Positions 20,828 to 30,500 of a DNA stretch of 64,000 bases are shown one piece after another. Origin of the DNA: Streptococcus devriesei DSM 19639 (GTDB taxonomy: Bacteria; Bacillota; Bacilli; Lactobacillales; Streptococcaceae); assembly GCF_000423725.1 (NCBI RefSeq), contig NZ_AUIN01000019.1, positions 46,187-110,186 of the forward strand, read 5' to 3'. The notes beneath the pieces were generated by a model. The model ran no database searches, was not told where the DNA came from, and was given only the letters and a program-made list of their open reading frames with translations. The position numbers and the translations under genes are program-made. Every line of letters begins with the position of its first letter. The first letter of the stretch is position 1.

Positions 20828-21535
20828 ATGAAGAAAATTTTAATCGTTGATGATGAAAAACCAATTTCTGATATTATCAAGTTTAACTTAGCCAAGGAAG
20901 GTTACGATACGATTACGGCCTTTGACGGGCGTGAAGCGCTGAGTAAGTATGAAGAGGAAAATCCTGATTTGATTATTCTTGATTTGATGCTGCCGGAATT
21001 AGACGGCCTGGAAGTGGCCAAAGAAGTTAGAAAAAGCAGCCATGTGCCGATTATCATGCTTTCGGCCAAGGACAGCGAGTTTGACAAGGTCATCGGACTG
21101 GAAATCGGTGCGGATGACTATGTGACAAAACCTTTCTCAAACCGTGAGCTGCTGGCTCGCATCAAAGCTCATCTTCGCAGAACGGAAAATATTGAAACAG
21201 CTGTGGCTGAAGAAAATGCTTCAGGTATGCCAGAGATTGTTATCGGTGATTTGCAGATTTTGCCGGATGCCTTTGTTGCTAAAAAGCATGGTGAAGAAGT
21301 AGAACTGACGCATCGGGAGTTTGAACTTCTGCATCATCTGGCAACCCATACGGGTCAGGTGATGACGCGTGAGCATTTGCTGGAAACAGTTTGGGGATAT
21401 GACTACTTTGGCGACGTCAGAACTGTTGATGTGACTGTCCGCCGCCTGCGTGAAAAAATTGAAGATACACCGAGCCGTCCGGAATATATCCTGACGAGAC
21501 GCGGTGTTGGTTATTATATGAAATCATATGACTAA
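20828..21535 (+). CDS. vicR: VicR (WalR) response regulator
   Basis: OmpR-family response regulator of the essential Vic/Wal two-component system controlling cell-wall hydrolases and envelope genes. The receiver domain spans residues 1-~118, with phospho-acceptor Asp52 (LDLMLPE), acidic pocket DDE (8-10) and Lys in DDYVTKPF. The C-terminal winged helix (about 135-233) has [20 protein letters not shown]. Length 235. Its end overlaps the vicK ATG by 8 bases. In streptococci the regulator, not the kinase, is the essential part. Confidence 0.97.
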   Translation: MKKILIVDDEKPISDIIKFNLAKEGYDTITAFDGREALSKYEEENPDLIILDLMLPELDGLEVAKEVRKSSHVPIIMLSAKDSEFDKVIGLEIGADDYVTKPFSNRELLARIKAHLRRTENIETAVAEENASGMPEIVIGDLQILPDAFVAKKHGEEVELTHREFELLHHLATHTGQVMTREHLLETVWGYDYFGDVRTVDVTVRRLREKIEDTPSRPEYILTRRGVGYYMKSYD

Positions 21536-22880
21536 TACGTTTGACTCAAGTCCTTTATTTTTACGAATATTATTAGCAGTTTTACTCATTCTGCTTTTTA
21601 TTTATTTTGTCTTTTTAAATTACAGAGAGTATAAGAACAACAATCACATTAAGCTGTTAAATGCTAAGGTCCGTTCTTTGATTGCCGGGGATTATACCGA
21701 AAAGTTAAAGATCAAGGCCAATCCGGAATTATCGGAGCTGGTCAGAAATGTCAATGATTTGTCTGAGGTTTTTCGTTTGACCCATGAAAATCTGGCTCAG
21801 GAAAAAAACCGTCTGACTAGTATTTTGGCCTATATGACGGATGGTGTGCTGGCGACAGACCGCAGCGGAAAAATCACCATGATTAACGATATGGCTCAAA
21901 AGCAGCTCAACTTAACCCGTGAACAGGCTTTGGAATACAATATTCTTGATATCCTGGATGATGACAGCTATACTTATAATGATCTGATTACTAAAACGCC
22001 GGAGATTGTTTTGAACCGCCGCGATGAGTATGATGAATTTATTACCCTGCGGATTCGCTTTGCCCTCAATCGGCGTGAGAGCGGCTTTATTTCGGGTTTG
22101 ATTGCTGTTTTGCACGATGCTACTGAACAGGAAAAAGAAGAGCGTGAACGCCGCCTCTTTGTTTCCAATGTCAGCCATGAACTGCGCACACCGCTGACTT
22201 CTGTAAAATCATACTTGGAAGCCTTGGATGACGGTGCGCTGACCGAATCGGTCGCTCCCAGTTTCATCAAAGTTTCACTGGATGAGACTAATCGAATGAT
22301 GCGGATGATTACCGACCTGCTCAGTCTGTCGCGTATTGATAACCAAACCAGCCGCTTGGATGTTGAGCTGACTAATTTTACGGCTTTTATGGACTATATT
22401 CTCGATCGTTTTGATCAAATTCAAAGCCAGCAGTCCGGCGGTAAGGTCTATGAGATTGTCAGAGATTATTCTGACAGCTCTGTCTGGATTGAAATTGATA
22501 CCGACAAGATGACTCAGGTGGTTGATAACATTTTGAACAATGCTATTAAATACTCTCCTGACGGCGGTAAGATTACGGTCAATATGAAGACAACCGATAC
22601 ACAGGTCATTCTCTCCATATCGGATCAGGGTCTGGGAATTCCTAAGAAAGACCTTCCTCTTATTTTTGATCGTTTTTATCGAGTTGATAAAGCGAGAAGC
22701 CGGGCACAGGGCGGCAGCGGTTTGGGACTTGCGATTGCCAAAGAAATTATTAAACAGCATAACGGCTTTATTTGGGCCAACAGTGAAGAAGGCAAGGGCT
22801 CAACATTTACCATTGTTCTGCCTTATGAAAGTGATAATGGTACAATTGATGAATGGGAGGAAGATGAAGACGAATCATGA
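21528..22880 (+). CDS. vicK: VicK (WalK) sensor histidine kinase
   Basis: A 450-residue kinase with only one N-terminal membrane helix (about 10-30) and no extracellular loop, the streptococcal form. Order: helix, HAMP (~31-85), PAS (~92-200), HisKA with phospho-His217 in [15 protein letters not shown], then HATPase with the N-box [14 protein letters not shown] and G-boxes DQGLGIP and [12 protein letters not shown]. It is translationally coupled to vicR and vicX by 8-bp and 4-bp overlaps. PAS suggests internal redox or light-type sensing; the real signal is not visible. Confidence 0.97.
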   Translation: MTNTFDSSPLFLRILLAVLLILLFIYFVFLNYREYKNNNHIKLLNAKVRSLIAGDYTEKLKIKANPELSELVRNVNDLSEVFRLTHENLAQEKNRLTSILAYMTDGVLATDRSGKITMINDMAQKQLNLTREQALEYNILDILDDDSYTYNDLITKTPEIVLNRRDEYDEFITLRIRFALNRRESGFISGLIAVLHDATEQEKEERERRLFVSNVSHELRTPLTSVKSYLEALDDGALTESVAPSFIKVSLDETNRMMRMITDLLSLSRIDNQTSRLDVELTNFTAFMDYILDRFDQIQSQQSGGKVYEIVRDYSDSSVWIEIDTDKMTQVVDNILNNAIKYSPDGGKITVNMKTTDTQVILSISDQGLGIPKKDLPLIFDRFYRVDKARSRAQGGSGLGLAIAKEIIKQHNGFIWANSEEGKGSTFTIVLPYESDNGTIDEWEEDEDES

Positions 22881-23680
22881 CAGAAACAGGTTTTAAATAC
22901 AGTATTCTGGCTTCTGGCTCAAGCGGCAATAGTTTTTATCTTGAAACTCCTCAGAAAAAAATATTAGTGGATGCAGGGCTCTCCGGTAAAAAAATCAGTC
23001 AGCTGATGGCGGGGATTGACCGAAAATTAGATGATGTCGATGCTATCTTGATTACGCACGAACACAAGGATCATATCCATGGTGTCGGTGTTTTGGCCAG
23101 AAAATACGGCTTGGATATTTATGCCAATGAAGAAACCTGGCAGGCGATGGACGGCCTCATCGGCAAGGTTGATACCAGTCAAAAGCATCTTTTTGAAATG
23201 GGGAAAACACTGACCTTTGGCGATATTGATATTGAGAGTTTTGGTGTCAGCCATGATGCGGTTAAACCGCAGTTTTACCGTTTTATGAAAGATGGAAAGA
23301 GCTTTGTCATGCTGACAGATACCGGTTATGTCAGTGACCGAATGGCAGGTCTTATTGAAAATGCTGACGGTTATCTGATCGAGTCCAATCATGATATTGA
23401 AATTTTACGCTCCGGTGTTTATCCATGGCGGCTGAAACAGCGGATTTTGTCAGATAAGGGCCACCTTTCAAACGATGACGGTGCAGAAACCATGATCAGA
23501 ACGCTGGGCAATAAAACGAAGAAAATCTATTTGGGCCACCTCAGTAAGGAAAATAATATTAAGGAACTTGCTCATATGACAATGGAAAATGCTCTCATGC
23601 AGGCGGATTTGGCTGTGGGTCACGATTTTAAAATTTATGATACCTCGCCTGATACACCTCTGCCTTTAACCAAAATTTAG
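22877..23680 (+). CDS. vicX: VicX (YycJ/WalJ) metallo-beta-lactamase-fold protein
   Basis: A 267-residue metallo-beta-lactamase-fold hydrolase with the metal motif THEHKDHIHG at residues 60-69 and later metal ligands (LTDTGYVS, LGHLSKEN). It is the usual third gene of vicRKX, coupled to vicK by an ATGA overlap. Homologues affect cell division, competence and stress phenotypes. A 5'-3' DNA exonuclease activity has been proposed for YycJ proteins; which applies here is unknown. Confidence 0.94.
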   Translation: MTETGFKYSILASGSSGNSFYLETPQKKILVDAGLSGKKISQLMAGIDRKLDDVDAILITHEHKDHIHGVGVLARKYGLDIYANEETWQAMDGLIGKVDTSQKHLFEMGKTLTFGDIDIESFGVSHDAVKPQFYRFMKDGKSFVMLTDTGYVSDRMAGLIENADGYLIESNHDIEILRSGVYPWRLKQRILSDKGHLSNDDGAETMIRTLGNKTKKIYLGHLSKENNIKELAHMTMENALMQADLAVGHDFKIYDTSPDTPLPLTKI

Positions 23681-23691
23681 ACAGACAGGCT

Positions 23692-24057
23692 ATGAAAAGT
23701 TTATTTTATTTAATTGCAGGCTGTATGAGTTTTGCTGCAGGTTTGATCGGTATAGTGCTCCCTGTCATTCCGACAACACCTCTTTTGCTGTTAGCCGGTT
23801 TTTGCTTTGCCAGAAGTTCCAAGCGGTTTGAAAAATGGCTGCGTTCCAGCAACATTTATCAATTCTATGTAGCTGATTATGCAGAAAGTAAAAGTATTTC
23901 TGCTAGCCGTAAGAAAAAGATTGTCCTGCAAATTTATCTGCTGATGGGCATTTCCATTTATTTTGCCCCTCTCATCTGGGTGAAAATAGGCCTCTTTTGC
24001 TTAACCCTATTTATCACCTACTATCTTTTCAGGGTCATTCCTGATAAGGAAGAATAA
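23692..24057 (+). CDS. DUF454 (YbaN-like) membrane protein
   Basis: A 121-residue protein with about three hydrophobic stretches: an N-terminal pair around GLIGIVLPVIPTTPLLLLAG, then a C-terminal pair. The IPTTPLLLLAGFCFARSS segment is the DUF454 hallmark. It starts 11 bp after vicX and is probably cotranscribed with vicRKX; a terminator follows. Function unknown. Confidence 0.82.
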   Translation: MKSLFYLIAGCMSFAAGLIGIVLPVIPTTPLLLLAGFCFARSSKRFEKWLRSSNIYQFYVADYAESKSISASRKKKIVLQIYLLMGISIYFAPLIWVKIGLFCLTLFITYYLFRVIPDKEE

Positions 24058-24066
24058 AGAAAGAGG

Positions 24067-24099
24067 ATTACTCAGAATTAGCCGTTCTGGGTAATTTTT
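24067..24099 (+). terminator. Terminator after the vic operon
   Basis: ATTACTCAGAA (24067-24077) pairs with TTCTGGGTAAT (24085-24095), with one T-G wobble, over a seven-base loop, followed by TTTT. The rnc promoter -10 begins directly after it. Confidence 0.85.
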
Positions 24100-24107
24100 G
24101 CTATAAT
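24099..24107 (+). promoter_or_regulatory. Extended -10 promoter of rnc-smc
   Basis: TGCTATAAT with TATAAT at 24102-24107. The -35 zone overlaps the preceding terminator hairpin and has no good hexamer. Confidence 0.65.
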
Positions 24108-24142
24108 AGAATGGTCTAACGACAAGAAGAGAAAGGAATTAT

Positions 24143-24838
24143 ATGAAAGCATTAGAAAAAAAATTAGCCAAAGATTTTAATATCATCTTTGCTGATAAGG
24201 AACTGCTGGGAACTGCTTTTACGCATACCAGCTACGCTAACGAACATCGCCTCCTAAACATTTCACACAATGAACGCTTGGAATTTTTAGGAGACGCCGT
24301 TCTGCAACTGACGATTTCGCGTTACCTGTTTGAAAGATATCCGCAAAAGGCAGAAGGGGACTTATCTAAAATGCGTTCAATGATTGTCCGTGAAGAAAGT
24401 CTGGCCGGTTTTTCCCGAGACTGTGAATTTGATCGCTACATCAAATTGGGCAGGGGTGAAGAAAAATCAGGCGGCCGTAAGCGCGATACCATCTTAGGTG
24501 ATCTATTCGAAGCCTTTTTGGGTGCACTTTTATTGGATGCAGGCATTGAAGCTGTTGAGGCTTTCCTCAATCAGGTAGTCATTCCGCAGGTTGAAAACGG
24601 CAATTATGAGCGTGTTACCGATTATAAGACAGCCTTGCAGGAACTTTTGCAGGTAGATGGTGATGTTTTCATTGATTATGAAGTCTTAAAAGAATCAGGG
24701 CCGGCTCATGCCAAGTATTTCGAGGTCGCTGTTGCTGTCAATCATGAACAATTAAGCAGCGGGTCAGGCCGTTCTAAAAAGTTAGCAGAGCAAGAAGCAG
24801 CCAAAAATGCGCTTGAAAAACTTCAACGAGGTTCCTAA
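24143..24838 (+). CDS. rnc: Ribonuclease III
   Basis: Double-stranded RNA endonuclease for rRNA processing and mRNA turnover (231 residues). The RNase III signature [14 protein letters not shown] (about 43-56) holds catalytic carboxylates, and a second cluster lies in [12 protein letters not shown]-terminal double-stranded-RNA-binding domain (about 160-228) ends with [18 protein letters not shown]. The stop overlaps the smc ATG by one base, an arrangement common in streptococci. The long hairpins of the intergenic repeats in this window would be natural substrates; that is inference. Confidence 0.96.
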   Translation: MKALEKKLAKDFNIIFADKELLGTAFTHTSYANEHRLLNISHNERLEFLGDAVLQLTISRYLFERYPQKAEGDLSKMRSMIVREESLAGFSRDCEFDRYIKLGRGEEKSGGRKRDTILGDLFEAFLGALLLDAGIEAVEAFLNQVVIPQVENGNYERVTDYKTALQELLQVDGDVFIDYEVLKESGPAHAKYFEVAVAVNHEQLSSGSGRSKKLAEQEAAKNALEKLQRGS

Positions 24839-27800
24839 TGTTTTTAAAAGAAATTGAAATGCAGGGATTTAAGTCTTTTGCTGACAAGACCAAGGTTGAA
24901 TTCGACAGAGGCGTAACGGCCGTTGTCGGTCCCAATGGTTCCGGCAAAAGCAATATTACCGAAAGTCTGCGCTGGGCTTTGGGGGAGTCAAGTGCCAAGA
25001 GTCTGCGCGGCGGTAAAATGCCGGATGTTATTTTTGCCGGGACTGAAAACCGCAAGCCTCTCAACTATGCCCAGGTAACGGTTGTCTTAGACAACAGCGA
25101 TGCCTTTATCAAGAACGCTCAGGAAGAAATTCGGGTGGAGCGTCATATTTACCGCAACGGAGACAGTGATTATCTGATTGACGGTAAAAAGGTCCGTCTG
25201 CGTGATATTCATGATTTATTTATGGATACCGGCTTAGGCCGGGATTCTTTTTCAATTATTTCGCAAGGGCGGGTTGAAGAGATCTTCAACAGTAAGCCTG
25301 AAGAACGCCGTGCTATTTTTGAAGAGGCAGCCGGTGTTTTAAAATACAAAACACGTAAAAAAGAAACCGAGTCTAAACTCAATCAAACCCAAGACAATCT
25401 AGACCGTCTGGATGATATTATCTATGAGCTGGAAACACAGATTAAGCCGCTGGAGAAACAGGCTAAAACGGCCAAGGAATTTTTAGTCTTAGAAGCAGAG
25501 CGTAAGGAAAAGCAGCTGGATTTACTGGTTTATCAGATTTTACATCATAAAGAGCAGCTGAATGATCATCAAGACCGCCTAACAGCGATCAAACAAGCTC
25601 TTCAGACCTATTACCAAGAGCGCGAGCAGCTGGAGGCTGGGAACCAGCAGTTAAAAGGAAAACGCCATAATCTATCCCAGCAGATCGACCAAAAACAAAG
25701 CGAACTTCTTGAAGTGACCCGCCTCATCAGTGATTATGAACGTCAGATTGAGCTTATCAAGCTTGAATCCAGTCAAAAGGCAGAAAAGAAACAATCCACT
25801 CAGGAAGCACTGTCTCAGCTGCTTAGTCAAAAGGATGCTCTTAAAAGTGAAGTTGCTGAGAAAGAGCGTGCTTTAGCTGATTTGGAAATGCAAGGTCAGC
25901 AAAAGAAACAGGCTATCGAGGATTTAGAGGCTGAATTGTCGCGTTTTTCAGCGGATCCTGATCAGATGATTGAAAACCTGCGTGAAGATTTTGTCAAGCT
26001 CATGCAGGAAGAAGCAGATGTGTCCAATCAGCTGACTATTTTAACAACGGAAATTGAAAGTCAAAAGCAGGAGTCAGAAACTAAGACTGCTGAAGTCAAG
26101 CAGTTAAAAGCAGACTTAGATAAGACCAATCGGCAGGCGGAGAAAGAGGCAGAGACCCTAAAAGCTGCCAAGGACAAAGTCCAAAAACTGCTGGCAGATT
26201 ATCAAGAAAAAGCTCAGCTCGTCCAAAATCTGGAAACTGATTACAACAAACAGCAGGATCTGATGTTTGCCCTGCTGGATGAGCTGAAAGAAAAAAGAGC
26301 TCGTCAGCACAGTTTAGAGTCCATTCTAAAAAGTCATAGTAATTTTTACGCCGGGGTCAGGTCAGTCTTGCAGCAGGCAGATCACATTCAAGGTATTATC
26401 GGTGCGGTCAGTGAGCACCTGACCTTTGACAAAAAATATCAGACGGCTCTGGAAATTGCTCTGGGGGGCAGCAGCCAGAATATCATTGTAGAAGATGAGG
26501 CGGCAGCTAAACGTTCCATCAATTTCTTGAAGCAAAACCGTCAGGGCCGTGCAACCTTTTTGCCCCTGACAACGATTAAGCCGCGGCGGCTGTCTGAACA
26601 AAATCAAAGCATTTTGACATCCAGCCAAGGTTTTCTTGGTTTAGCCCGTGACTTGGTGAGTTTTGATGCGCGTCTGGCCGGTATTTTTGGCAACTTGCTG
26701 GGAGTTACGGCTATCTTTGACAGTGTCGATCATGCTAATCAGGCTGCGCGAAAACTGCGTTATCAGGTGCGCCTTGTGACACTGGACGGGACAGAAATTC
26801 GTCCGGGAGGTTCATTTTCAGGAGGTGCTAACCGTCACAATAACAGCACTTTTATCAAACCTGAATTAGACAGTCTGACCAAAGAATTAACGGCTTTAGA
26901 AGACAAGCAGAGCCGACAGGAAAAAAAGGTCAGCCAGCTTAAGCAAGACTTAGACGGTCAAAGAGCCGGGCTTTTGGAGCTCCGGGAAGAGGGAAACCAA
27001 GCCAGATTGTCTGAACAAAAAGCCGATTTGGAATACCAGCAGCTAAAAGCCCGCTTAGAGGAGCAAAGTCTCCTTTATCAGCAGCTGACGCAGGCTGACA
27101 GGCTGGATTCTGCACTCAATTTAGAAAAAGAAAAAGAAGAGCTGGAAGCAAGTCTTCAAAAAATAACTGACGCTAAGGAAAAGCTCAGCCAAGAAATTGC
27201 CCGGTTCAAGGAAGACAAGGACAGCATTCAGCAAAAGACTGCTGATCTTAGTCAGCAATTATCTGCACTGCGTCTGTCCGAACGCGATTTAGCCAATACA
27301 CAGAGATTTGAAAAAAGCAATTTAAACCGACTGCTTACGAACTTATCTGAGCTGGAAAACCAGGAAACTACCATGGCTCAGCTTCTCAGCAGTCAGGAAG
27401 AAGACTTGGATGAACAGCGCCTGCCAAGGCTCAAAGACCAGCTGGCAGCCAGTCAGGCTAAAAAAGAAGACAATGAAAAAGCTTTGGTTCGCCATCGTTT
27501 TGAATTGGAAGACTGTGAAGCGCAGCTGGAAGAAGTTGAAACCAGTCTCCTTAAGGCCAACCAAAAAAATGAAGAACTCATCCGCAGCCAAACTCAGCTG
27601 GAAGCTAAAATTGATCAGATATCCGATCAGCTGCGCCGCTTTGCAGGCAGTTTGGCTGAGGATTATCAGCTGAGTTTAGATGAGGCGAAAAAGCAGGCTC
27701 AGGCGGTAGACAATCCAGAAGCAGCCAAGGCTCATTTAAGGCAGCTAGAAAAACAAATTAAGCAGCTGGGTCCGGTGAATCTGGATGCCATTGATCAGTA

Positions 27801-28374
27801 TGAGGAAGTTTTCGAGCGCTTGAACTTTTTGAATGGGCAAAAGGATGACTTGGTTCGTGCCAAAGATCTTTTGCTGAGCACGATTCATGACATGGATAAT
27901 GAGGTGAAGGCGCGCTTTAAGACGACTTTTGAGGCCATTCGGGAGAGCTTTAAGATGACCTTTACGCAGATGTTTGGCGGCGGAAGTGCCGATTTGCTGC
28001 TGACTGACGGCGATTTGCTGACAGCTGGTATTGATATTTCGGTGCAGCCGCCCGGCAAGAAAATTCAATCCCTCAATCTGATGTCAGGGGGGGAGAAAGC
28101 TCTGTCAGCCTTAGCCCTTTTGTTTGCCATTATCCGCGTGAAGACGATTCCTTTTGTGATTTTGGATGAGGTTGAGGCGGCCCTTGATGAAGCCAATGTC
28201 AAACGCTTTGGCGATTACCTCAATCGTTTTGACAAATCCAGCCAGTTCATCGTTGTTACTCACCGCAAAGGAACCATGTCTGCGGCTGACAGCATCTACG
28301 GAGTAACCATGCAGGAATCGGGCGTTTCAAAGATTGTCTCGGTTAAACTTAAAGACGTTGATACCGTTTCTTAA
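24838..28374 (+). CDS. smc: Chromosome-partition SMC protein
   Basis: Condensin ATPase of 1178 residues. Walker A GPNGSGKSN at 31-39. Long coiled coils at ~170-500 and ~670-1010 flank a hinge (~510-660, with GGSSQNIIVEDEAAAK and GGSFSGGAN). The C-terminal head has the signature LMSGGEKALSALALLF (~1080) and Walker B FVILDEVEAALDEAN. Full-length and intact. Coupled to rnc by a one-base overlap. Partners ScpA and ScpB are not in the window. Confidence 0.97.
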   Translation: MFLKEIEMQGFKSFADKTKVEFDRGVTAVVGPNGSGKSNITESLRWALGESSAKSLRGGKMPDVIFAGTENRKPLNYAQVTVVLDNSDAFIKNAQEEIRVERHIYRNGDSDYLIDGKKVRLRDIHDLFMDTGLGRDSFSIISQGRVEEIFNSKPEERRAIFEEAAGVLKYKTRKKETESKLNQTQDNLDRLDDIIYELETQIKPLEKQAKTAKEFLVLEAERKEKQLDLLVYQILHHKEQLNDHQDRLTAIKQALQTYYQEREQLEAGNQQLKGKRHNLSQQIDQKQSELLEVTRLISDYERQIELIKLESSQKAEKKQSTQEALSQLLSQKDALKSEVAEKERALADLEMQGQQKKQAIEDLEAELSRFSADPDQMIENLREDFVKLMQEEADVSNQLTILTTEIESQKQESETKTAEVKQLKADLDKTNRQAEKEAETLKAAKDKVQKLLADYQEKAQLVQNLETDYNKQQDLMFALLDELKEKRARQHSLESILKSHSNFYAGVRSVLQQADHIQGIIGAVSEHLTFDKKYQTALEIALGGSSQNIIVEDEAAAKRSINFLKQNRQGRATFLPLTTIKPRRLSEQNQSILTSSQGFLGLARDLVSFDARLAGIFGNLLGVTAIFDSVDHANQAARKLRYQVRLVTLDGTEIRPGGSFSGGANRHNNSTFIKPELDSLTKELTALEDKQSRQEKKVSQLKQDLDGQRAGLLELREEGNQARLSEQKADLEYQQLKARLEEQSLLYQQLTQADRLDSALNLEKEKEELEASLQKITDAKEKLSQEIARFKEDKDSIQQKTADLSQQLSALRLSERDLANTQRFEKSNLNRLLTNLSELENQETTMAQLLSSQEEDLDEQRLPRLKDQLAASQAKKEDNEKALVRHRFELEDCEAQLEEVETSLLKANQKNEELIRSQTQLEAKIDQISDQLRRFAGSLAEDYQLSLDEAKKQAQAVDNPEAAKAHLRQLEKQIKQLGPVNLDAIDQYEEVFERLNFLNGQKDDLVRAKDLLLSTIHDMDNEVKARFKTTFEAIRESFKMTFTQMFGGGSADLLLTDGDLLTAGIDISVQPPGKKIQSLNLMSGGEKALSALALLFAIIRVKTIPFVILDEVEAALDEANVKRFGDYLNRFDKSSQFIVVTHRKGTMSAADSIYGVTMQESGVSKIVSVKLKDVDTVS

Positions 28375-28450
28375 GCAGGACCATGGATTTTTTGCTGAAG
28401 GAGCGTACCTGATTTTTGTTCTTTGCTGAGCAATAATTTTAAGGCGGCTA

Positions 28451-28479
28451 TTGTGAAAGTCTTTGAAATTTGATAAAAT
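28451..28479 (+). promoter_or_regulatory. Promoter of the pheS transcription unit
   Basis: TTGTGA (28451-28456), 17-base spacer, TAAAAT (28474-28479) with TG at the extended position. The start would lie just before the T-box stem I. Confidence 0.65.
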
Positions 28480-28492
28480 GATAACAATTGAA

Positions 28493-28690
28493 TAAAAAAG
28501 TCTATGAGATTAGTAACTTTATGGCAGTCTGACAGGGAATGCGAGCCGTGACTGGAAGCTCGCTGGATGAAAGTTTAGTGAATTCACTCAGGCATAAAGA
28601 CTTGGAAATTAAGGTCTGGCAGATGCTGGATAAAAAACGGATGGTACCGCGTGTCAACGCTCCGATGTGAGCAGTGACAGGCGGTTTTTT
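28493..28690 (+). promoter_or_regulatory. T-box riboswitch controlling pheS-pheT
   Basis: Leader that senses uncharged tRNA-Phe and decides between termination and read-through. The T-box core TGGTACCGCG is at 28642-28651. The competing terminator pairs CCGCGTGTCA (28647-28656) with TGACAGGCGG (28675-28684), one mismatch, followed by six T. The base of stem I pairs GTCTATG with CATAAAGAC, and a TTC triplet at 28583-28585, on the 3' side of stem I, is the likely phenylalanine specifier. pheS starts 85 bases after the terminator. Confidence 0.9.
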
Positions 28691-28775
28691 AATGGATCGG
28701 CAAAGCCGGTATATCATTAAAAATTCCTTACAGCCAGTTCAGAACCGCTTATTTATACCTTATACGGAGGGAAGT

Positions 28776-29819
28776 ATGGATTTACAAGAACAGTTAGAAG
28801 AATTACGAACGAGCACACAGGCGCAGCTGCAGGCCATTAAGGCTGAAAATGCCAAGGAACTGCAGGATCTGCGGGTCAAGGTTCTGGGGAAAAAAGGCTC
28901 CCTGACCGAACTTTTAAAAGGTCTCAAAGATCTGCCCAATGAACTGCGTCCGGTTGTTGGTAAACAAGTGAATGAAGTTCGCGATGTCTTGACCAAGGCC
29001 TTTGAAGAGCAGGGCAGGATTCTTGAGCAAGCTCAGATTCAAGCTCAATTGGAGTCGGAGTCTCTGGATGTCACCCTGCCGGGGCGTCAGATTTCGATTG
29101 GCAACAGGCACGTGCTCAGTCAGACCAGCCAAGAGATTGAAGATATATTCTTAGGTATGGGCTATCAGGTTGTTGATGGGCTTGAAGTGGAGCAGGACTA
29201 CTATAACTTTGAACGGATGAATCTGCCTAAAGACCATCCGGCGCGTGATATGCAGGATACTTTCTATATTTCTGAAGATATTTTGCTTCGGACGCACACC
29301 AGTCCTGTGCAGGCTCGTACTCTGGATAAGCATGATTTTTCAAAAGGTCCGCTTAAGATGATTTCACCGGGGCGTGTTTTCCGCCGCGATACTGATGATG
29401 CGACCCACTCACATCAGTTTCATCAGATTGAAGGCTTAGTCGTCGGGAAAAATATTTCTATGGGCGACCTTAAGGGAACGCTTGAGCTGATTAGTAAAAA
29501 GATGTTTGGTGAGGACCGCAGTATTCGTCTGCGTCCGTCTTATTTCCCATTCACGGAACCTTCTGTGGAAGTGGATGTTTCCTGCTTTAAGTGCGGGGGC
29601 GAAGGCTGCAATGTCTGCAAGAAAACCGGCTGGATTGAAATTCTGGGCGCCGGCATGGTTCACCCAAGGGTTTTGGAGATGGCAGGTGTGGACGCTGAAG
29701 AATACTCAGGCTTTGCCTTTGGTCTCGGTCAGGAGCGGATCGCCATGCTCCGCTACGGTATCAATGATATCCGCGGTTTCTACCAAGGCGACAGCCGCTT
29801 TACGGAGCAGTTTAAATGA
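28776..29819 (+). CDS. pheS: Phenylalanyl-tRNA synthetase alpha subunit
   Basis: Charges tRNA-Phe as an alpha2beta2 enzyme with PheT (347 residues). An N-terminal coiled coil (about 1-85) is followed by the class II catalytic core, with motif 2 in [22 protein letters not shown] and motif 3 in [13 protein letters not shown]. The insert [17 protein letters not shown] gives a four-cysteine cluster. The frame is open 34 codons further up, into the T-box terminator, but ATG 28776 follows ACGGAGGGAAGT and gives the normal length. Confidence 0.96.
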   Translation: MDLQEQLEELRTSTQAQLQAIKAENAKELQDLRVKVLGKKGSLTELLKGLKDLPNELRPVVGKQVNEVRDVLTKAFEEQGRILEQAQIQAQLESESLDVTLPGRQISIGNRHVLSQTSQEIEDIFLGMGYQVVDGLEVEQDYYNFERMNLPKDHPARDMQDTFYISEDILLRTHTSPVQARTLDKHDFSKGPLKMISPGRVFRRDTDDATHSHQFHQIEGLVVGKNISMGDLKGTLELISKKMFGEDRSIRLRPSYFPFTEPSVEVDVSCFKCGGEGCNVCKKTGWIEILGAGMVHPRVLEMAGVDAEEYSGFAFGLGQERIAMLRYGINDIRGFYQGDSRFTEQFK

Positions 29820-30331
29820 TAACAATTGAACCGATTTTATTAGAAGAAGTTGAGACTTTAAGAGAGCTTGCCATAAAAACCTTTCGTGAAACCTTTGAGC
29901 ACGATAATACGGAGGAGCAGCTGCAAGCACTTTTTGATTCGGATTTTTCAATTGATGTTTTGTCTAAAGAGCTGGTGAATCCTGAATCTCATAACTATTT
30001 TCTTAAAGTAGACGGCAGTATTGCTGGTTTTATCAAGATGAATCAAGGATCAGCTCAGACAGAACAGAAGCTTGATAATGCTATTGAAATTCAGCGAGTC
30101 TACATTCTCAAAGCTTTTCAAGGGCAGGGTCTTGGAAAGAAACTTCTGGAATTTGCTCTTGAGAAAGCCTATGCTTCAGGCTGTGACTGGGCTTGGCTGG
30201 GCGTTTGGGAATATAATTTTAAGGCTCAGGCCTTATACAAGAAATACGGTTTTGAGCGTTTCAGTCAGCACACTTTTATGGTCGGTGATAAGGCCGATAC
30301 GGATTGGCTGCTGAAAAAAAGTCTCAAATAA
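29816..30331 (+). CDS. GNAT family N-acetyltransferase
   Basis: A 171-residue acetyltransferase. Motif A is [20 protein letters not shown] (acetyl-CoA pyrophosphate loop Q-G-Q-G-L-G), motif [21 protein letters not shown]. Its ATG overlaps the pheS stop (ATGA), so it is inside the T-box-controlled operon between pheS and pheT. This is a recurrent place for a GNAT in streptococci as I recall. The substrate is unknown. Confidence 0.88.
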   Translation: MITIEPILLEEVETLRELAIKTFRETFEHDNTEEQLQALFDSDFSIDVLSKELVNPESHNYFLKVDGSIAGFIKMNQGSAQTEQKLDNAIEIQRVYILKAFQGQGLGKKLLEFALEKAYASGCDWAWLGVWEYNFKAQALYKKYGFERFSQHTFMVGDKADTDWLLKKSLK

Positions 30332-30376
30332 GCATCAATCTGCCAATCAGATTTCAAAACTAAGAAGGAAGGAAGA

Positions 30377-30488
30377 AAAAAACCTCTTGCGGAAAGTTGA
30401 CTGTTAAAAACTTTCTTGCTTGACATGGAGCTGTCTTTATCACTAAAGATGGACTATTTTCGCCTTGTCACAAGGCAGGAGGTTTTTT
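30377..30488 (+). promoter_or_regulatory. Multi-helix leader pairing with the AGGAGG before pheT
   Basis: A closing stem of 14 pairs joins AAAAAACCTCTTGC (30377-30390) to GCAGGAGGTTTTTT (30475-30488). Inside are three hairpins: GGAAAGTT/AACTTTCT (30391-30398 with 30409-30416), CTGTCTTT/AAAGATGG with wobbles (30431-30438 with 30445-30452), and CCTTG-tca-CAAGG (30463-30475). The right arm of the closing stem contains the only AGGAGG near pheT and a U-run, so it could hide the ribosome site or act as a terminator. No known RNA family is recognised. Confidence 0.5.
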
Positions 30489-30500
30489 AACGTTTTTATT

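Noticed and set aside
28674..28775. Longer pheS start upstream of 28776
   Set aside because: The extra 34 codons run through the T-box terminator; the ATG at 28776 has a good ribosome site and gives the normal length.
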